64,000 bases of DNA from Methanoculleus methanifontis. Lineage in GTDB: Archaea; Halobacteriota; Methanomicrobia; Methanomicrobiales; Methanoculleaceae. The notes beneath the pieces are model-generated. The model had not been told where the DNA came from, did no database searches, and saw only the letters and a program-made list of their open reading frames with translations. Numbering within the stretch: position 1 is the stretch's first letter; every line of letters starts with the position of its first letter. The DNA is taken from positions 124,001 to 188,000 of the forward strand of contig NZ_VCYI01000004.1 of NCBI RefSeq assembly GCF_030464365.1. The letters run 5' to 3'. Position numbers and translations under genes: made by a program. This document shows positions 26,843-36,101 of the stretch, piece by piece.

Positions 26843-27715
26843 CTACCGCTCAACCGCGAGCCCGAGGATATGGGTTGCTCCCGAGAAGACGTCGCGGGCG
26901 ATCCGGGCGAGCCCCCGGGCCGCGCACCACTCGTCGTAGACGGTGACGCCGCGGGAGAGGAGTTCCTCCACCCGCGGCGCGATAGCGGGGGCCATGGTGC
27001 CGGCGAGGGCGACGTTCGCACCGGGGTTGAGGAGAAGCATCGAGGCGCACTCCATCGCGGCAAACATGGCCATCGTCTCCACCCGCAGATCGGGGGGGGT
27101 CGTGTAGTTCACGCCCGCATGGAGAAACGCGTCGTTCGCCGTGGATTCGCCCCGGTCGATCCGGCGGATGGCGTCCACATCGAGAGCGCCGTGCCGGGTT
27201 CCGGGCGCGAAGACACAGGCATCGAACGCGCCGGTTATCCGGCCTCCAGTCACGAGGAGGGTGACGGTGTTCGAACTTGCGTCGCAGACCACGACATCAC
27301 CGCCGAGGTCATGCGCGACCTCATACAGGATCCCGATCTTCTCGGGGCTCGCCTGGTGGGAGTAGGCTTTGAACCGGGGATCGGTCGGGGATCCGCGGTG
27401 CAGCCCGGGGATGACAAACGCAGGAAGGCCGCTCTCCCTGATCGCATCGTAGACCCGGGTGCCGCCGCCGATGTGCTTGCCGGCGCCCTCCCGTGAGATG
27501 ACGCCGCGGTTTTCGACGTTCCTGATACTGGTTACGGCCGAGATGCCGTCACCCATCGAGTAGCAGACAGCAATGCCCTCGATCTCGTCGAGCGGAGCGA
27601 TGCAAGCAAGATCAGCGACCGAGAAGCTTCTCGCCTCTTCCCGGGAGATCTTGAATTCCGCATCGCCGCTTGAGAAACGCATCGCGGTGGTACCGTGGTC
27701 GATGCCGATGAACAT
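26843..27715 (-). CDS. Methanogenesis marker protein 12
   Basis: A 290-residue protein with an ASKHA-like fold: FIGIDHGTTAMRFS at the N-terminus is the phosphate-1 loop, VVVCDASSNTVTLLVTGGRI the phosphate-2 region, and VALAGTMAPAIAPRVEELL the adenosine region. It matches the methanogen-restricted marker 12 family (TIGR03281). Its function is unknown; the fold suggests nucleotide-dependent activation or kinase activity. Placed 99 bp from hxlB on the same strand. Confidence 0.88.
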   Translation of the reverse strand: MFIGIDHGTTAMRFSSGDAEFKISREEARSFSVADLACIAPLDEIEGIAVCYSMGDGISAVTSIRNVENRGVISREGAGKHIGGGTRVYDAIRESGLPAFVIPGLHRGSPTDPRFKAYSHQASPEKIGILYEVAHDLGGDVVVCDASSNTVTLLVTGGRITGAFDACVFAPGTRHGALDVDAIRRIDRGESTANDAFLHAGVNYTTPPDLRVETMAMFAAMECASMLLLNPGANVALAGTMAPAIAPRVEELLSRGVTVYDEWCAARGLARIARDVFSGATHILGLAVER

Positions 27716-27782
27716 AATATATCCCGTTGCACCCAGAATAGGAAGTAAGTTTTCGGATCGCCACCTGTAAAAAGACTGAAAA

Positions 27783-28658
27783 TCAGGCTGAAACGGCTTG
27801 ATGGCGCCTCTTCATGTACTCCACCGCGCCGACAGCGGCGAGACCGACAAGGAAGAACATCCAGCCGCCGGTGAACATATCTCCGGCCGCAGCTCCCTTC
27901 TCCCAGAGCATCCTGGCCGAACCGAGCATCAGGCCGGTGAGCAGAGCGAGCATCGCCCCGTGGTAGGTCGCGAGGAGATATTTGAGGGCTTTCGTGAAGA
28001 GGAGGAGCCCCGCGACACCGCCCGCGATGTAGGCGAGAATCTCGGGGAGCGAGATGGCCCGGAGCGCCGCAAGCATGAACTCGTACTGGTTGAGGACGAG
28101 GGTGATGTAAGCGCCCGATATCCCGGGGAGGATCATGGCACAGAGCGCCGCCATCCCGGTGAGGAAGAGAACCGGCAGGGAATGGCCGGCGTCGAAGTTC
28201 CCGAGGCCCCCGAGGAGGTAGCCGGCGCCGGTCCCGACGACGAGGAAGGCAACAGTGGTCACGTTGTGCGAGCGGATCTCAAGGAATATGGCTACTGCGG
28301 AGGCGATGATGAGGCCGAGGAAGAAGGAGTAGGTCGCCACCGTATAGTTGTCGAGGAGGGAGAGGACCACGCGGGACATCAGGAGGAAAGCGGTGCCGAT
28401 CCCGGCAAAGAGGACGACGAGGAACGGGATGTCGATCTTCTCGAGATCCTTTTGGAGAGAGGCGAAGTCGCCCCTCGCGAGGTGTTTTACCGAGGCAGGG
28501 TCGATGCTGCCGATGGCCCCGACCAGCCGCTCGTAGATCCCGGTGATGAGGGCGATCGTCCCTCCCGAGACGCCGGGAACGATATCGCAGGCTCCCATCG
28601 CAAGGCCGCGGAGATAAATTCCTGCGTGTTCCCGTATACCGTCCGGGCGGAGGTTCAT
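27783..28658 (-). CDS. DUF368 membrane protein (PopT-like polyprenyl-phosphate translocase family)
   Basis: A 291-residue membrane protein with about eight helices. The diagnostic GLAMGACDIVPGVSGGTIALI (about 17-37) is the first DUF368 half-site and ALCAMILPGISGAYITLVL the inverted-repeat second. Bacterial DUF368 members recycle undecaprenyl phosphate across the membrane. By analogy this could return dolichyl phosphate after glycan transfer, which suits the two glycan gene sets here, although it is not adjacent to either. Confidence 0.87.
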   Translation of the reverse strand: MNLRPDGIREHAGIYLRGLAMGACDIVPGVSGGTIALITGIYERLVGAIGSIDPASVKHLARGDFASLQKDLEKIDIPFLVVLFAGIGTAFLLMSRVVLSLLDNYTVATYSFFLGLIIASAVAIFLEIRSHNVTTVAFLVVGTGAGYLLGGLGNFDAGHSLPVLFLTGMAALCAMILPGISGAYITLVLNQYEFMLAALRAISLPEILAYIAGGVAGLLLFTKALKYLLATYHGAMLALLTGLMLGSARMLWEKGAAAGDMFTGGWMFFLVGLAAVGAVEYMKRRHQAVSA

Positions 28659-28964
28659 CGTCCGGCTCCGTTCGGGCTATCGACGAACACGAAAACTCGG
28701 CTCTGCAGGGTGATGGCGGCGGGAAATCGGCCGGATCTGCAACAGGTGCGTACCTCTCTCAATCGGACAACTCCTTGTGATTCATCATATATCGGAGGCA
28801 ATCATGAAAAATATGCCCCGAACGAGGGTATCGGATCGTGGAGTGAACCGGATACGGGCATTAACCTTTCCCCGTGTCGGACTCCCCCGCTCCCGCCGGA
28901 TGAAGGGGGCTTTTCCCCGCTCTACCCATAAGTAAATCCTATAGCGTGAGAGGAAGATTACTCT
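28659..28964. other. Intergenic region, no gene seen
   Basis: This 306-bp divergent spacer lies between DUF368 and the epimerase gene. An AT-containing cataagtaaatcctatag near 28928-28945 is a candidate promoter for the epimerase. There is no repeat ladder and no credible small gene. Confidence 0.6.
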
Positions 28965-29897
28965 ATGATGTTCTGTATCGTAACGGGTGGTGCCGGTTTC
29001 ATCGGTTCGCACATCGTCGACGCCCTGGCGGCAGGGGGAGACGACGTGCTGGTCATCGACGACTGCAGTGCGGGCACCGAGAGGAACCTTGCCCACCACA
29101 CGGCGGGCGGGCGGGTCGCCTTCGTCAGGCAGAACCTGCTCGACGACGGGTGGCAGGAGCGATTTTCCGGCGCAGACCGGGTCTATCATCTCGCCGCAGA
29201 CCCCGACGTCCGGCAGAGCGCCGTGACCCCGGACTCCCAGATCAGGAACAATATCGTCGCGACGCACCGGGTGCTCGAGGCGATGCGGGCGCACGGCGTG
29301 CCGGAACTGGTCTTCACCTCGACCTCGACCGTCTACGGCGATGCCGCCGTCATTCCCACGCCGGAGACCTATACGCCGCTTCAGCCGATATCGGTCTACG
29401 GCGCGACGAAACTTGCCTGCGAGGCGCTCATATCGTCCTACTGCCACTCGTTCGGGATGACGTCCTGGGTCTACCGGTTCGCAAACATCATCGGTGAGCG
29501 GAGCGGGCACGGCGTCATCTCCGACTTCATCCGCAAGCTCCGCGAGAACCCGCAGGAACTCGAGATCCTCGGCGACGGTAGGCAGACGAAGTCCTACCTG
29601 GAGGTCGGGGAGTGCGTCCGCGCCGTGCAGTTCGGGATCGAGCACTCGAGCGACCCCGTGAACACCTTCAACATCGGCTCCGAGGACTGGATCGACGTCG
29701 TCACGATCGCCGACATCGTTGCGGAGGAGATGAGTCTCTCCGGCGTTCGCTACCGGTTCACCGGCGGAGCGCGCGGCTGGGTTGGCGACGTGCCCAGGAT
29801 GCAGCTCTCGGTCGAGAAACTCAAGGATCTTGGCTGGCGGTGCGCCACCACATCGGAAGAGAGCGTCCGGACAGCGGTCCGCGCCATGCTCGGATAA
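28965..29897 (+). CDS. NAD-dependent sugar-nucleotide epimerase (UDP-glucose 4-epimerase-like)
   Basis: A 310-residue extended SDR enzyme. The NAD motif is TGGAGFIGSH (residues 8-17), the catalytic Ser/Thr cluster is FTSTSTVYG, and the catalytic YGATK lies at about 144-148. RFANIIGERSGHGVISDFIRK (about 167-187) is the substrate loop typical of GalE-like epimerases. It would supply UDP-sugars for the glycan pathways. Single gene with repeats downstream. Confidence 0.87.
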   Translation: MMFCIVTGGAGFIGSHIVDALAAGGDDVLVIDDCSAGTERNLAHHTAGGRVAFVRQNLLDDGWQERFSGADRVYHLAADPDVRQSAVTPDSQIRNNIVATHRVLEAMRAHGVPELVFTSTSTVYGDAAVIPTPETYTPLQPISVYGATKLACEALISSYCHSFGMTSWVYRFANIIGERSGHGVISDFIRKLRENPQELEILGDGRQTKSYLEVGECVRAVQFGIEHSSDPVNTFNIGSEDWIDVVTIADIVAEEMSLSGVRYRFTGGARGWVGDVPRMQLSVEKLKDLGWRCATTSEESVRTAVRAMLG

Positions 29898-29980
29898 GGA
29901 CGCACATCCAGGGAATTGCAGCCGGGTCGGTGTTTCGGGCGCTGTTGGACCACTGCACTTAAAATTTCACGCAACGTCGC

Positions 29981-30105
29981 CTCACGCGAAGAACGCGAAG
30001 CCGCGAAGTCCGTGGGATTGTTACGCCCTCCTTTCGCGTCCTTCGCACCTAACGGTGCTCTTGCTCCGTTCCAACGGAACGTCGCACTTCGCGGCTTCGC
30101 GTGAG
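29981..30105. repeat. CGCGAAG palindromic element with internal hairpin ladder
   Basis: The left end ctcacgcgaagaacgcgaag continues as CCGCGAAG and is mirrored at the right by cttcgcggcttcgcgtgag. The interior carries GCACC/GGTGC and CGTTCC/GGAACG hairpins with the linker GAGCAAGA on the minus strand. It lies between two co-directional genes. Confidence 0.8.
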
Positions 30106-30177
30106 ATGGCAGTTCTCCACGTACCAGGACAACAAAATAGGTGAAACAGTTCACTATCGGGACTCACAAGGATTCAC

Positions 30178-31332
30178 ATGAAGTACATCATCATTCTCGG
30201 GGACGGCATGGCGGACGAGCCGCTTGCCGAACTGGGGGGCAGGACGCCCCTCGAGTACGCAGAGATACCGAATATGGACAGGATCGCCCGCGAGGGGCGG
30301 TGCGGGATGCTCCGGACCGTGCCGGATGGATTCGAGCCGGGGAGCGACGTCGCGAACCTCTCGATCCTGGGCTACGATCCCCGCACCTCCTACACCGGGA
30401 GGGGGCCGCTCGAGGCGGCCAGCATGGGAATCGATCTCGGGGAGGGGGAGATGGCCTACCGGTGCAACCTGGTCGCGGTCCGTGACGGCGTGATGGAGGA
30501 CTTCAACGCCGGGCACATCTCGAGTGCCGAAGGCGCCGAGCTCCTCCGCGATCTCGATGCCGCGCTCGACGGCGTCCGGGTCCACCCGGGGATCAGCTAC
30601 CGGAACCTGATGACCGTCCCCGGAGCGCGCGGCGCCGTCACCACCCCGCCCCACGACATCGTCGGTCAGCCGATTACAGAGTTCCTCCCGCGCGGAGACG
30701 ACGCCGAACGTCTCCTCGGCTGCATGGAGCGGGCACGGGAGGTCTTTGCCGACCACCCGGTCAACCAGCGCCGCCGGGAGGAGGGGAAGACCCCGGCAAC
30801 CGAGATCTGGCCATGGAGCGGCGGGAAGAAGCCGTCCCTTGCGTCCTTCCGCGAGAAGTACGGCCTTGCCGGGGGGGTGATCTCCGCGGTCGACCTCCTC
30901 GCCGGCATCGCCCGCCTTGCCGGGATGGAGGTGATCCACGTCCCCGGCGCCACCGGGTTCATCGACACCGACTACGAGGCGAAGGCCCGGTACGCGGTCG
31001 ACGCCCTCGACCGCCTCGACTTCGTCTACATGCACGTCGAGGCCCCCGACGAGGCCGGGCACATGGGGAGCGTGGAGGAGAAGGTGCGGGCGATCGAGCG
31101 GCTCGACGAAGCGATCGGGATCGTCCTCGACCGCCCGGACACGGCCGTCGCGGTTCTCCCCGACCACCCGACGCCGATACGGTGTAAGACCCATACTGCA
31201 GACCCGGTGCCGTTCGCGGTGCTCGGGAAAGGAAAGGACGGTGTCTCCGCGTTCTCCGAGCGCGGGGCGAAAGGGGGCTCGTTAGGGCTCATAGAGGCCC
31301 CGGACTTCCTATCCCTGTTCTTTTCGCCGTGA
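30178..31332 (+). CDS. apgM: Cofactor-independent phosphoglycerate mutase family (ApgM; proposed homoserine kinase subgroup)
   Basis: A 384-residue alkaline-phosphatase-superfamily protein. Metal and catalytic residues are visible: D9 in ILGDGMADEP, the nucleophile S56 in PGSDVANLS, the VEAPDEAGHMG block and the PDHPTPIRCKTHTADPVPF block. The family interconverts 2- and 3-phosphoglycerate. One subgroup, with this PLEYAEIPNMDRIA start, has been proposed as an alternative homoserine kinase. Threonine synthase is in the same window but not adjacent, so sequence alone does not choose. A strong hairpin terminator follows. Confidence 0.85.
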   Translation: MKYIIILGDGMADEPLAELGGRTPLEYAEIPNMDRIAREGRCGMLRTVPDGFEPGSDVANLSILGYDPRTSYTGRGPLEAASMGIDLGEGEMAYRCNLVAVRDGVMEDFNAGHISSAEGAELLRDLDAALDGVRVHPGISYRNLMTVPGARGAVTTPPHDIVGQPITEFLPRGDDAERLLGCMERAREVFADHPVNQRRREEGKTPATEIWPWSGGKKPSLASFREKYGLAGGVISAVDLLAGIARLAGMEVIHVPGATGFIDTDYEAKARYAVDALDRLDFVYMHVEAPDEAGHMGSVEEKVRAIERLDEAIGIVLDRPDTAVAVLPDHPTPIRCKTHTADPVPFAVLGKGKDGVSAFSERGAKGGSLGLIEAPDFLSLFFSP

Positions 31333-31356
31333 TCCGCCCCTGACGGGGCGGATTTT
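31332..31356 (+). terminator. Hairpin-T terminator after apgM
   Basis: ATCCGCCCC-tgac-GGGGCGGAT is a perfect nine-base stem immediately after the stop codon and runs into TTTT. Confidence 0.75.
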
Positions 31357-31403
31357 CCGGCACCACCTTTTTGTAGTCTCCATGTACAACGCTACCCAAG
31401 GAC

Positions 31404-32951
31404 ATGGAACCCCTGACGGCAGACAGCATCGTCGAGAAGATACGGGAGATCGAGCAGGGCGTGGGAAGGCTCTCCCCGATGCAGAAGGTTCTCATCGGGA
31501 CCGACGGGTCGGTGACCGGCCTGCTCGAGATGGCGACCGGCCATCCCGTCACCATCACCACCCTGGTGCAGGATGTCGTCGCCGCCGATACCGAGGCAGC
31601 GGCGGCACTCGATATCGAGCAGGGCGACGAGGTCAACTACCGTGTTGTTGAACTGAAAGACGCCGTAACGGGAGAGGTGCTCATCTACGCGGTCTCCTGC
31701 ACCCCGCTCCGGCGGCTTGCACCGGAGTTCAGGCAGGACCTCATGCGGGCCGATATCCCCATCGGGAGAATCCTTCGCCGTCACCGGATAGAGTCGCGCC
31801 GGGAGATCACCGACGCCCGCGTCGTCCGTGCCGGCGCGGATCTCGCGCGGACGTTCAGCGTCCACCGGTGCGAACCGATGCTCTCGCGGAAGTACCGGAT
31901 CATCCACCGCGAGGAGCCGTTGATCGCCATCGAGGAGATTTTCCCCTGCACGGCGTTTACGGACGAGATCAGGGTGCTGGTCGATGCTCCGTCCCGGATC
32001 CACATCACCCTGCTCGACATGAACGGTACGTCGGGCAGGGTGGACGGCGGGGTCGGGGTCACCCTCGACGAGCCGGGGTGCGTGCTCGATGCGCGGAAAG
32101 CCGCGGGGATCGAGGTTCGCGGCGGCGACGAGGAAGCACGCCGCAGGGTTGCCGATGCGGCCCGGGCAGCGAAGGAGACGCTCGGGCTCCCGGGGGGTGC
32201 GGAGATCGCCCTGCACGCCGCCGCACGGCAGCACGCCGGGCTCGGAAGCGGGACGCAGGTTGCTCTCGCCACGGCCGCCGCCCTCTGCCGCCTCTACGAG
32301 CGGGACGTCTCCGTATGCGATCTCGCGAAGGCCGTCGGCCGCGGCGGGACCTCCGGCATCGGCACGGCGGCGTTCGAGCAGGGCGGGTTTATCCTGGACG
32401 GCGGGCACCGGTTCGGCTCTCCGGGGGGCAAGGATGATTTCCGCCCGTCGGCAGCGTCACGGGGCGTCGCGCCCCCGCCGGTTCTCGCCCGGCACCGGTT
32501 CCCGGAGGACTGGCGCATCCTGCTGGTGACGCCTGAGGTAGGCGCAGGGGCGCACGGGAGAGGGGAGGTCGACATCTTCCGCACCCACTGCCCGGTGCCG
32601 CTCGACGAAGTCCGCGAGGTCTGCCACGAGGTGCTCATGCGGATGATCCCGGGCATCGTCGAGCACGATCTCGACCTCTTCGGTTCGGCAATCAACCGGA
32701 CGCAGTCGCTCGGGTTTAAGAAGGTCGAGGTGGGGCTGCAGAACCCGGTCGTCTCCTCGCTCCTCGAGGCGACGGTGCAGGCCGGGGCCGCCGGAGCGGG
32801 CCTGAGTTCGTTCGGGCCGACGGTCTACGCCGTCGGGGATTCCGGCATGCAGGATGCAGCCCGGGCAGCAAGGGAGGTGCTCGGCGACCGGGGAGGGTCG
32901 GTGCTCCTGACGCGGGCGAGGAACTGCGGGGCGAACGTGCGGGCGGGGTGA
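31404..32951 (+). CDS. Fused chorismate-lyase-like (DUF98) and beta-RFAP synthase protein
   Basis: A 515-residue two-domain protein. Residues about 20-185 match the DUF98/UbiC-like family (IGTDGSVTGLLEMATG, YAVSCTPLRRLAPEFRQDLM, IPIGRILRRHRIESRREI), which makes 4-hydroxybenzoate from chorismate in methanogens. Residues about 195-515 are beta-ribofuranosylaminobenzene 5'-phosphate synthase: RIHITLLDMNGTSGRVDGG (about 198-216) and the GHMP ATP loop AGLGSGTQVALATAAAL (about 278-294). The second enzyme joins the aromatic acid to PRPP with CO2 loss, the first committed methanopterin step. Fusion puts substrate supply and use in one chain. No stop or frame break is seen between the domains. Confidence 0.9.
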   Translation: MEPLTADSIVEKIREIEQGVGRLSPMQKVLIGTDGSVTGLLEMATGHPVTITTLVQDVVAADTEAAAALDIEQGDEVNYRVVELKDAVTGEVLIYAVSCTPLRRLAPEFRQDLMRADIPIGRILRRHRIESRREITDARVVRAGADLARTFSVHRCEPMLSRKYRIIHREEPLIAIEEIFPCTAFTDEIRVLVDAPSRIHITLLDMNGTSGRVDGGVGVTLDEPGCVLDARKAAGIEVRGGDEEARRRVADAARAAKETLGLPGGAEIALHAAARQHAGLGSGTQVALATAAALCRLYERDVSVCDLAKAVGRGGTSGIGTAAFEQGGFILDGGHRFGSPGGKDDFRPSAASRGVAPPPVLARHRFPEDWRILLVTPEVGAGAHGRGEVDIFRTHCPVPLDEVREVCHEVLMRMIPGIVEHDLDLFGSAINRTQSLGFKKVEVGLQNPVVSSLLEATVQAGAAGAGLSSFGPTVYAVGDSGMQDAARAAREVLGDRGGSVLLTRARNCGANVRAG

Positions 32952-32966
32952 CGACCTCGAATGCCC

Positions 32967-33040
32967 CTTCGCGGCTTCGCGGCCTTCGCGTGAGACTGTA
33001 TTGTTATCCCCAGCAAGTAGCTCACGCGAAGAACGCGAAG
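32967..33040. repeat. CGCGAAG inverted repeat with conserved loop
   Basis: Left arm ccccttcgcggcttcgcggc continues through CTTCGCGTGAG, and the right arm is ctcacgcgaagaacgcgaag. The 26-nt loop begins actgtattgttatcc and ends agcaagtag. The loop resembles that of the element at 56269. Confidence 0.8.
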
Positions 33041-33060
33041 TTCGGTATAATTACCTGTAA

Positions 33061-33235
33061 CTCTCCTTCGCACCTTCGGTGCTCGAACTCCGGCCCAAAG
33101 GGCCGTCGTCCTTCGAAACCCTTCGGGTTTCTCATGCTCCGCTTCAAACGGAACATCGCACTTCGCGGCTTCACGCTCTTCGCACCTTGCGGGACGGCGG
33201 ATGCATGAGCACCGTCAGGCGCGAGTGGGTGCCCC
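33061..33235. repeat. Hairpin ladder
   Basis: A run of GCACC/GGTGC, GGCCC/GGGCC, GAAACCC/GGGTTTC and GTTC/GAAC hairpins, read as a ladder on the minus strand, followed by ttcgcggcttcacg. It lies in the 796-bp gap downstream of the fusion gene, where no other gene is seen. Confidence 0.75.
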
Positions 33236-33424
33236 TTCCCGGCAGAGGCATTTTGGGACGACCTCAAGATGAAGTGTCCCACCCAGGCCAGGATGAAGAA
33301 ATAAGCCTTGTTCAGGTACTGAAGTCGTCCCAAAAGTACCACGTGGTTGAAGATTCACGGGATTCCGAATACGATTACGAGCGCTCATAGAGAATTGAAC
33401 GATCTCCTGTATCAAATTGCTGAA

Positions 33425-33690
33425 ACGGCTTCCCATTGGCTATCGCACCTCCGGTGCTCCTGCTCCGGTTCTCGAAACCCCATGGTTTTCTCGAACTCCG
33501 TTCCTTCGGAACATCGTTCTACGAACCATCGCATATCGCCACGCGGGGGAGGGACCGGGGAGGTGCGACCGAAGGGAGCTTGAGCACCGTCAGGTGCGAA
33601 GTGCGAGTGTAGCGAGCATGAGAAGCCATCAGGCTTCGAAGGGGGTGCCCCCCTCCCGGCAGAGATGTTCTGGGATGGCCTCACCATGAA
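33425..33690. repeat. Hairpin ladders flanking a half TATCGCCA element
   Basis: Hairpins at 33444-33510 (GCACC/GGTGC, GAAACCC/GGTTTTC, GTTCC/GGAAC on the minus strand) are followed by gcatatcgccacgcggggga at 33531-33550, then a plus-strand ladder (GCACC-gtca-GGTGC, GAAGCC-atca-GGCTTC) to 33640 and a ccctcccggcagagatgttc segment also found near 8650 and 33235. Ladder polarity reverses at the half element. Confidence 0.7.
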
Positions 33691-33747
33691 CCCTGCTCCA
33701 GTCAGCTCTCTGAACATTTTAATAGTTATATATTACCTCCGGCATGA

Positions 33748-34827
33748 ATGTCCGCACGCGCCGGGGGTGCCGGATTCGGAGGCGGCGGCCGCATCGGGAT
33801 CTCTGGAGACGGGGGCCGGCAGGCCCCTGCATCTCCCAAAAAGAACCGCACCGGTTCGGGGTATGCCCGCGAGTACCCGGTCGAGGGAGAGACGGCGCTG
33901 CCGGCTGTCTCGGTCGTCATCCCCCTCTACAACAAAGGTCCCTACATAACCCGGGCCATAAACTCGGTCCTCGCGCAGACCGTCCGGGAGTTCGAGGTGA
34001 TCGTGGTGGACGACGGTTCCACCGACGACGGGGCGGAGGTGGTCGGGGGATTCGGCGACCCCCGGATCCGGCTGATCCGGCAGGAGAACCGCGGGGTGTC
34101 GGCGGCAAGAAACCGGGGGATCGAGGCGGCCCGGGGCGAACTGGTCGCGTTTCTGGACGCAGACGACGAATGGATGCCGCGGCATCTTGAAGCCCTGCTA
34201 CGACTGCGGGAGAAGTACCCGCAGGCGGGAGCGTACGGGACGGCATATCTCATAACCGGGAACGGGTCGACGATCCAGACGCCCTCATACAGTGCCGCCA
34301 TACCCCCGGAGCCGTGGGAGGGGCTGCTCCCCAACTATTTCAGCGACGCCATCCTTGGCAGCCCGCCGATATCGTCATCGATCGTCGCCGTCCCGAGGTG
34401 CATCCTGAACGAGGTGGGGGGGTTTAATACCGGCGCATGGTACGGGGAAGACGTGGACCTGTGGGGCCGGATTGCCCTGAAATATCCCATCGCGTTTACG
34501 TGGGACGGCATGGGGATCTACCATACGGAGGCATCGAACAGAGCCTGCAACAGGAGAGAGCCGATCCTGGAGCATGCCTTCGTAGCCTCCGCACGGAATG
34601 CGTTGCAGGCGGGGGAGGTGCCGCCGGAGTTGACCGAGAGCGTTCTCGAGTTCGTCGCATCCAGGCAGATCCAGATCGCGTGCCGCAACCTCGAAGCCGG
34701 CAGGCCCGATCTCGCGAGGAACAATTTGAAGGGTTGTAAGACGCGGCGGCTCTGGAGATCTAAATGGCGGGCACTGATTCTCGCGCATATCCCCTCCGGG
34801 GTATATCTAGCGCTGCGGGGCCGGTGA
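33748..34827 (+). CDS. GT2 family glycosyltransferase
   Basis: A 359-residue GT-A enzyme. The catalytic domain starts at about residue 53 with PAVSVVIPLYNKGPYITRAI, followed by VVDDGSTDDGAEVV and AFLDADDEW, the DxD metal motif, then ENRGVSAARNRGI. The first about 50 residues are Gly/Arg-rich and unlike the family, so translation may begin later. A TATA-like ttatatatta at 33726-33735 lies only about 15 bases before ATG 33748, which also argues for a later start, though no in-frame ATG is visible. It opens the surface-glycan island. Confidence 0.82.
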   Translation: MSARAGGAGFGGGGRIGISGDGGRQAPASPKKNRTGSGYAREYPVEGETALPAVSVVIPLYNKGPYITRAINSVLAQTVREFEVIVVDDGSTDDGAEVVGGFGDPRIRLIRQENRGVSAARNRGIEAARGELVAFLDADDEWMPRHLEALLRLREKYPQAGAYGTAYLITGNGSTIQTPSYSAAIPPEPWEGLLPNYFSDAILGSPPISSSIVAVPRCILNEVGGFNTGAWYGEDVDLWGRIALKYPIAFTWDGMGIYHTEASNRACNRREPILEHAFVASARNALQAGEVPPELTESVLEFVASRQIQIACRNLEAGRPDLARNNLKGCKTRRLWRSKWRALILAHIPSGVYLALRGR

Positions 34828-35417
34828 ACGCGGATAAGGGGTGCTTCGACGGGGGTGCCGGGAGTTGAACCGCGCGATGTGCGTGATCGGAGGTGATCGG
34901 GGCGGTGCACACCGGTTTTTACAGGGGTTTAAGGGTATTTTTACGAATCGGCTTCCCGGATCCGCTCTCGCAGCCACCGGTGCAGCAGGAAAGAGACATA
35001 TGGATGCGATGGCCCGGGTTCATGTGAAAGGCATCCCAAAAGCCCTGCGACCCACCAACAACATCGGTTTGCCAAAAAAACAACAATATCACCAAATTTT
35101 GGAACTATAACAAGCCCAACAGGCGAAACTCCGTATAGAACACCAGCTCACCGGAAAAAGTGTGTAACACCACCAACTCCGCCATCGTCAGGAATCCCAT
35201 ATAAATATTTCCAATATCAAAATTTATTCCAAAATAGATCACTACATGAAAATAAAGAAGATTATAGAAAATTTAAATGATCTGAGCCACATATCAGACG
35301 ATACCAAAAAAGAAACAAATAAATATCAGACTTCAAGAACATATTACTGAGGGGCTACCCTCTATGAATCCTCTGGGGCTACATCGGCTTCCAGAAGGCA
35401 TTCTAAGGAGATGACGC
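34828..35417. other. AT-rich intergenic region, no gene seen
   Basis: A 590-bp spacer, markedly AT-rich compared with its surroundings from about 35020. Possible TATA boxes are ccatataaatattt (35198-35210) and caaataaatat (35316-35326), either of which could serve the exported CARDB gene. No hairpin ladder and no convincing reading frame. Confidence 0.6.
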
Positions 35418-36101
35418 ATGAAAAAAACCCAGTTTCTGGTACTGACATTGTCCGTGATGCTCGCTGTGGTCGCACCAGCACTGGCAACCCAGGACCAGGA
35501 GGCCTCCCAGGGGTCGTATGATGTCGTTGTGTACATCGACGATACGAAGGTCCTTGCGGAAGACAGCAACGGCCAGGTGATCAGCACCGGAACCGCGGGA
35601 ACGGATGACAGCGAGGTCGTCCAGGCCGCAGTACAGGCCGTCGGTGACGGTACCGTAGTCCTTCTGGCAGGAACCTATGCCCTGCAGAACCCCATCGAGA
35701 TCGGGGTATCCAATCCAACCCCGACACCGACGCCAACACCGACGCCTACCGCGACGCCCACGCCGGGAACGCCCGATCTCGTCGTGACCGACGTCTCCTG
35801 GATACCGGCAAGCCCGGCTCCGGGTGATGCAATCACGATGAAGGCGACGATCCGCAACCAGGGCACCGGTGCAACGCCCGCAGGCGTGATCCACGGCGTG
35901 GCCTTCACAGCGGACGGGAACCTCGGTTCCGCGGTCTGGTCGGACAGCCACACGGCGTCCATCGCCCCGGGCGAATGGATTACGGTGACCGCAAACGGCG
36001 GCGTTGACGGTGCAACCTGGACCGCGGTCGCAGGCACGCACACTGTCACCGCGACGGTCGACGACGTCGACCGCATGACGGAGAGCAAAGATACAAAATA
36101 A
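35418..36101 (+). CDS. Exported CARDB-domain protein, collapsed beta-helix relative
   Basis: A 227-residue exported protein. It has a signal peptide (MKKTQFLVLTLSVMLAVVAP, cleavage after ALA), then a short region (TDDSEVVQAAVQAVGDGTVV, then LLAGTYALQNPIEI) that equals the beginning of the beta-helix domain in the larger proteins of this island. The helix itself is missing, and a Thr-Pro linker leads into one CARDB repeat (PDLVVTDVSWIPASPAPGDA). The CARDB ends VDDVDRMTESKDTK and lacks the usual ESNENNN tail plus a final strand, suggesting a truncation by an in-frame stop. Surface-associated; function unknown. Confidence 0.78.
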   Translation: MKKTQFLVLTLSVMLAVVAPALATQDQEASQGSYDVVVYIDDTKVLAEDSNGQVISTGTAGTDDSEVVQAAVQAVGDGTVVLLAGTYALQNPIEIGVSNPTPTPTPTPTPTATPTPGTPDLVVTDVSWIPASPAPGDAITMKATIRNQGTGATPAGVIHGVAFTADGNLGSAVWSDSHTASIAPGEWITVTANGGVDGATWTAVAGTHTVTATVDDVDRMTESKDTK

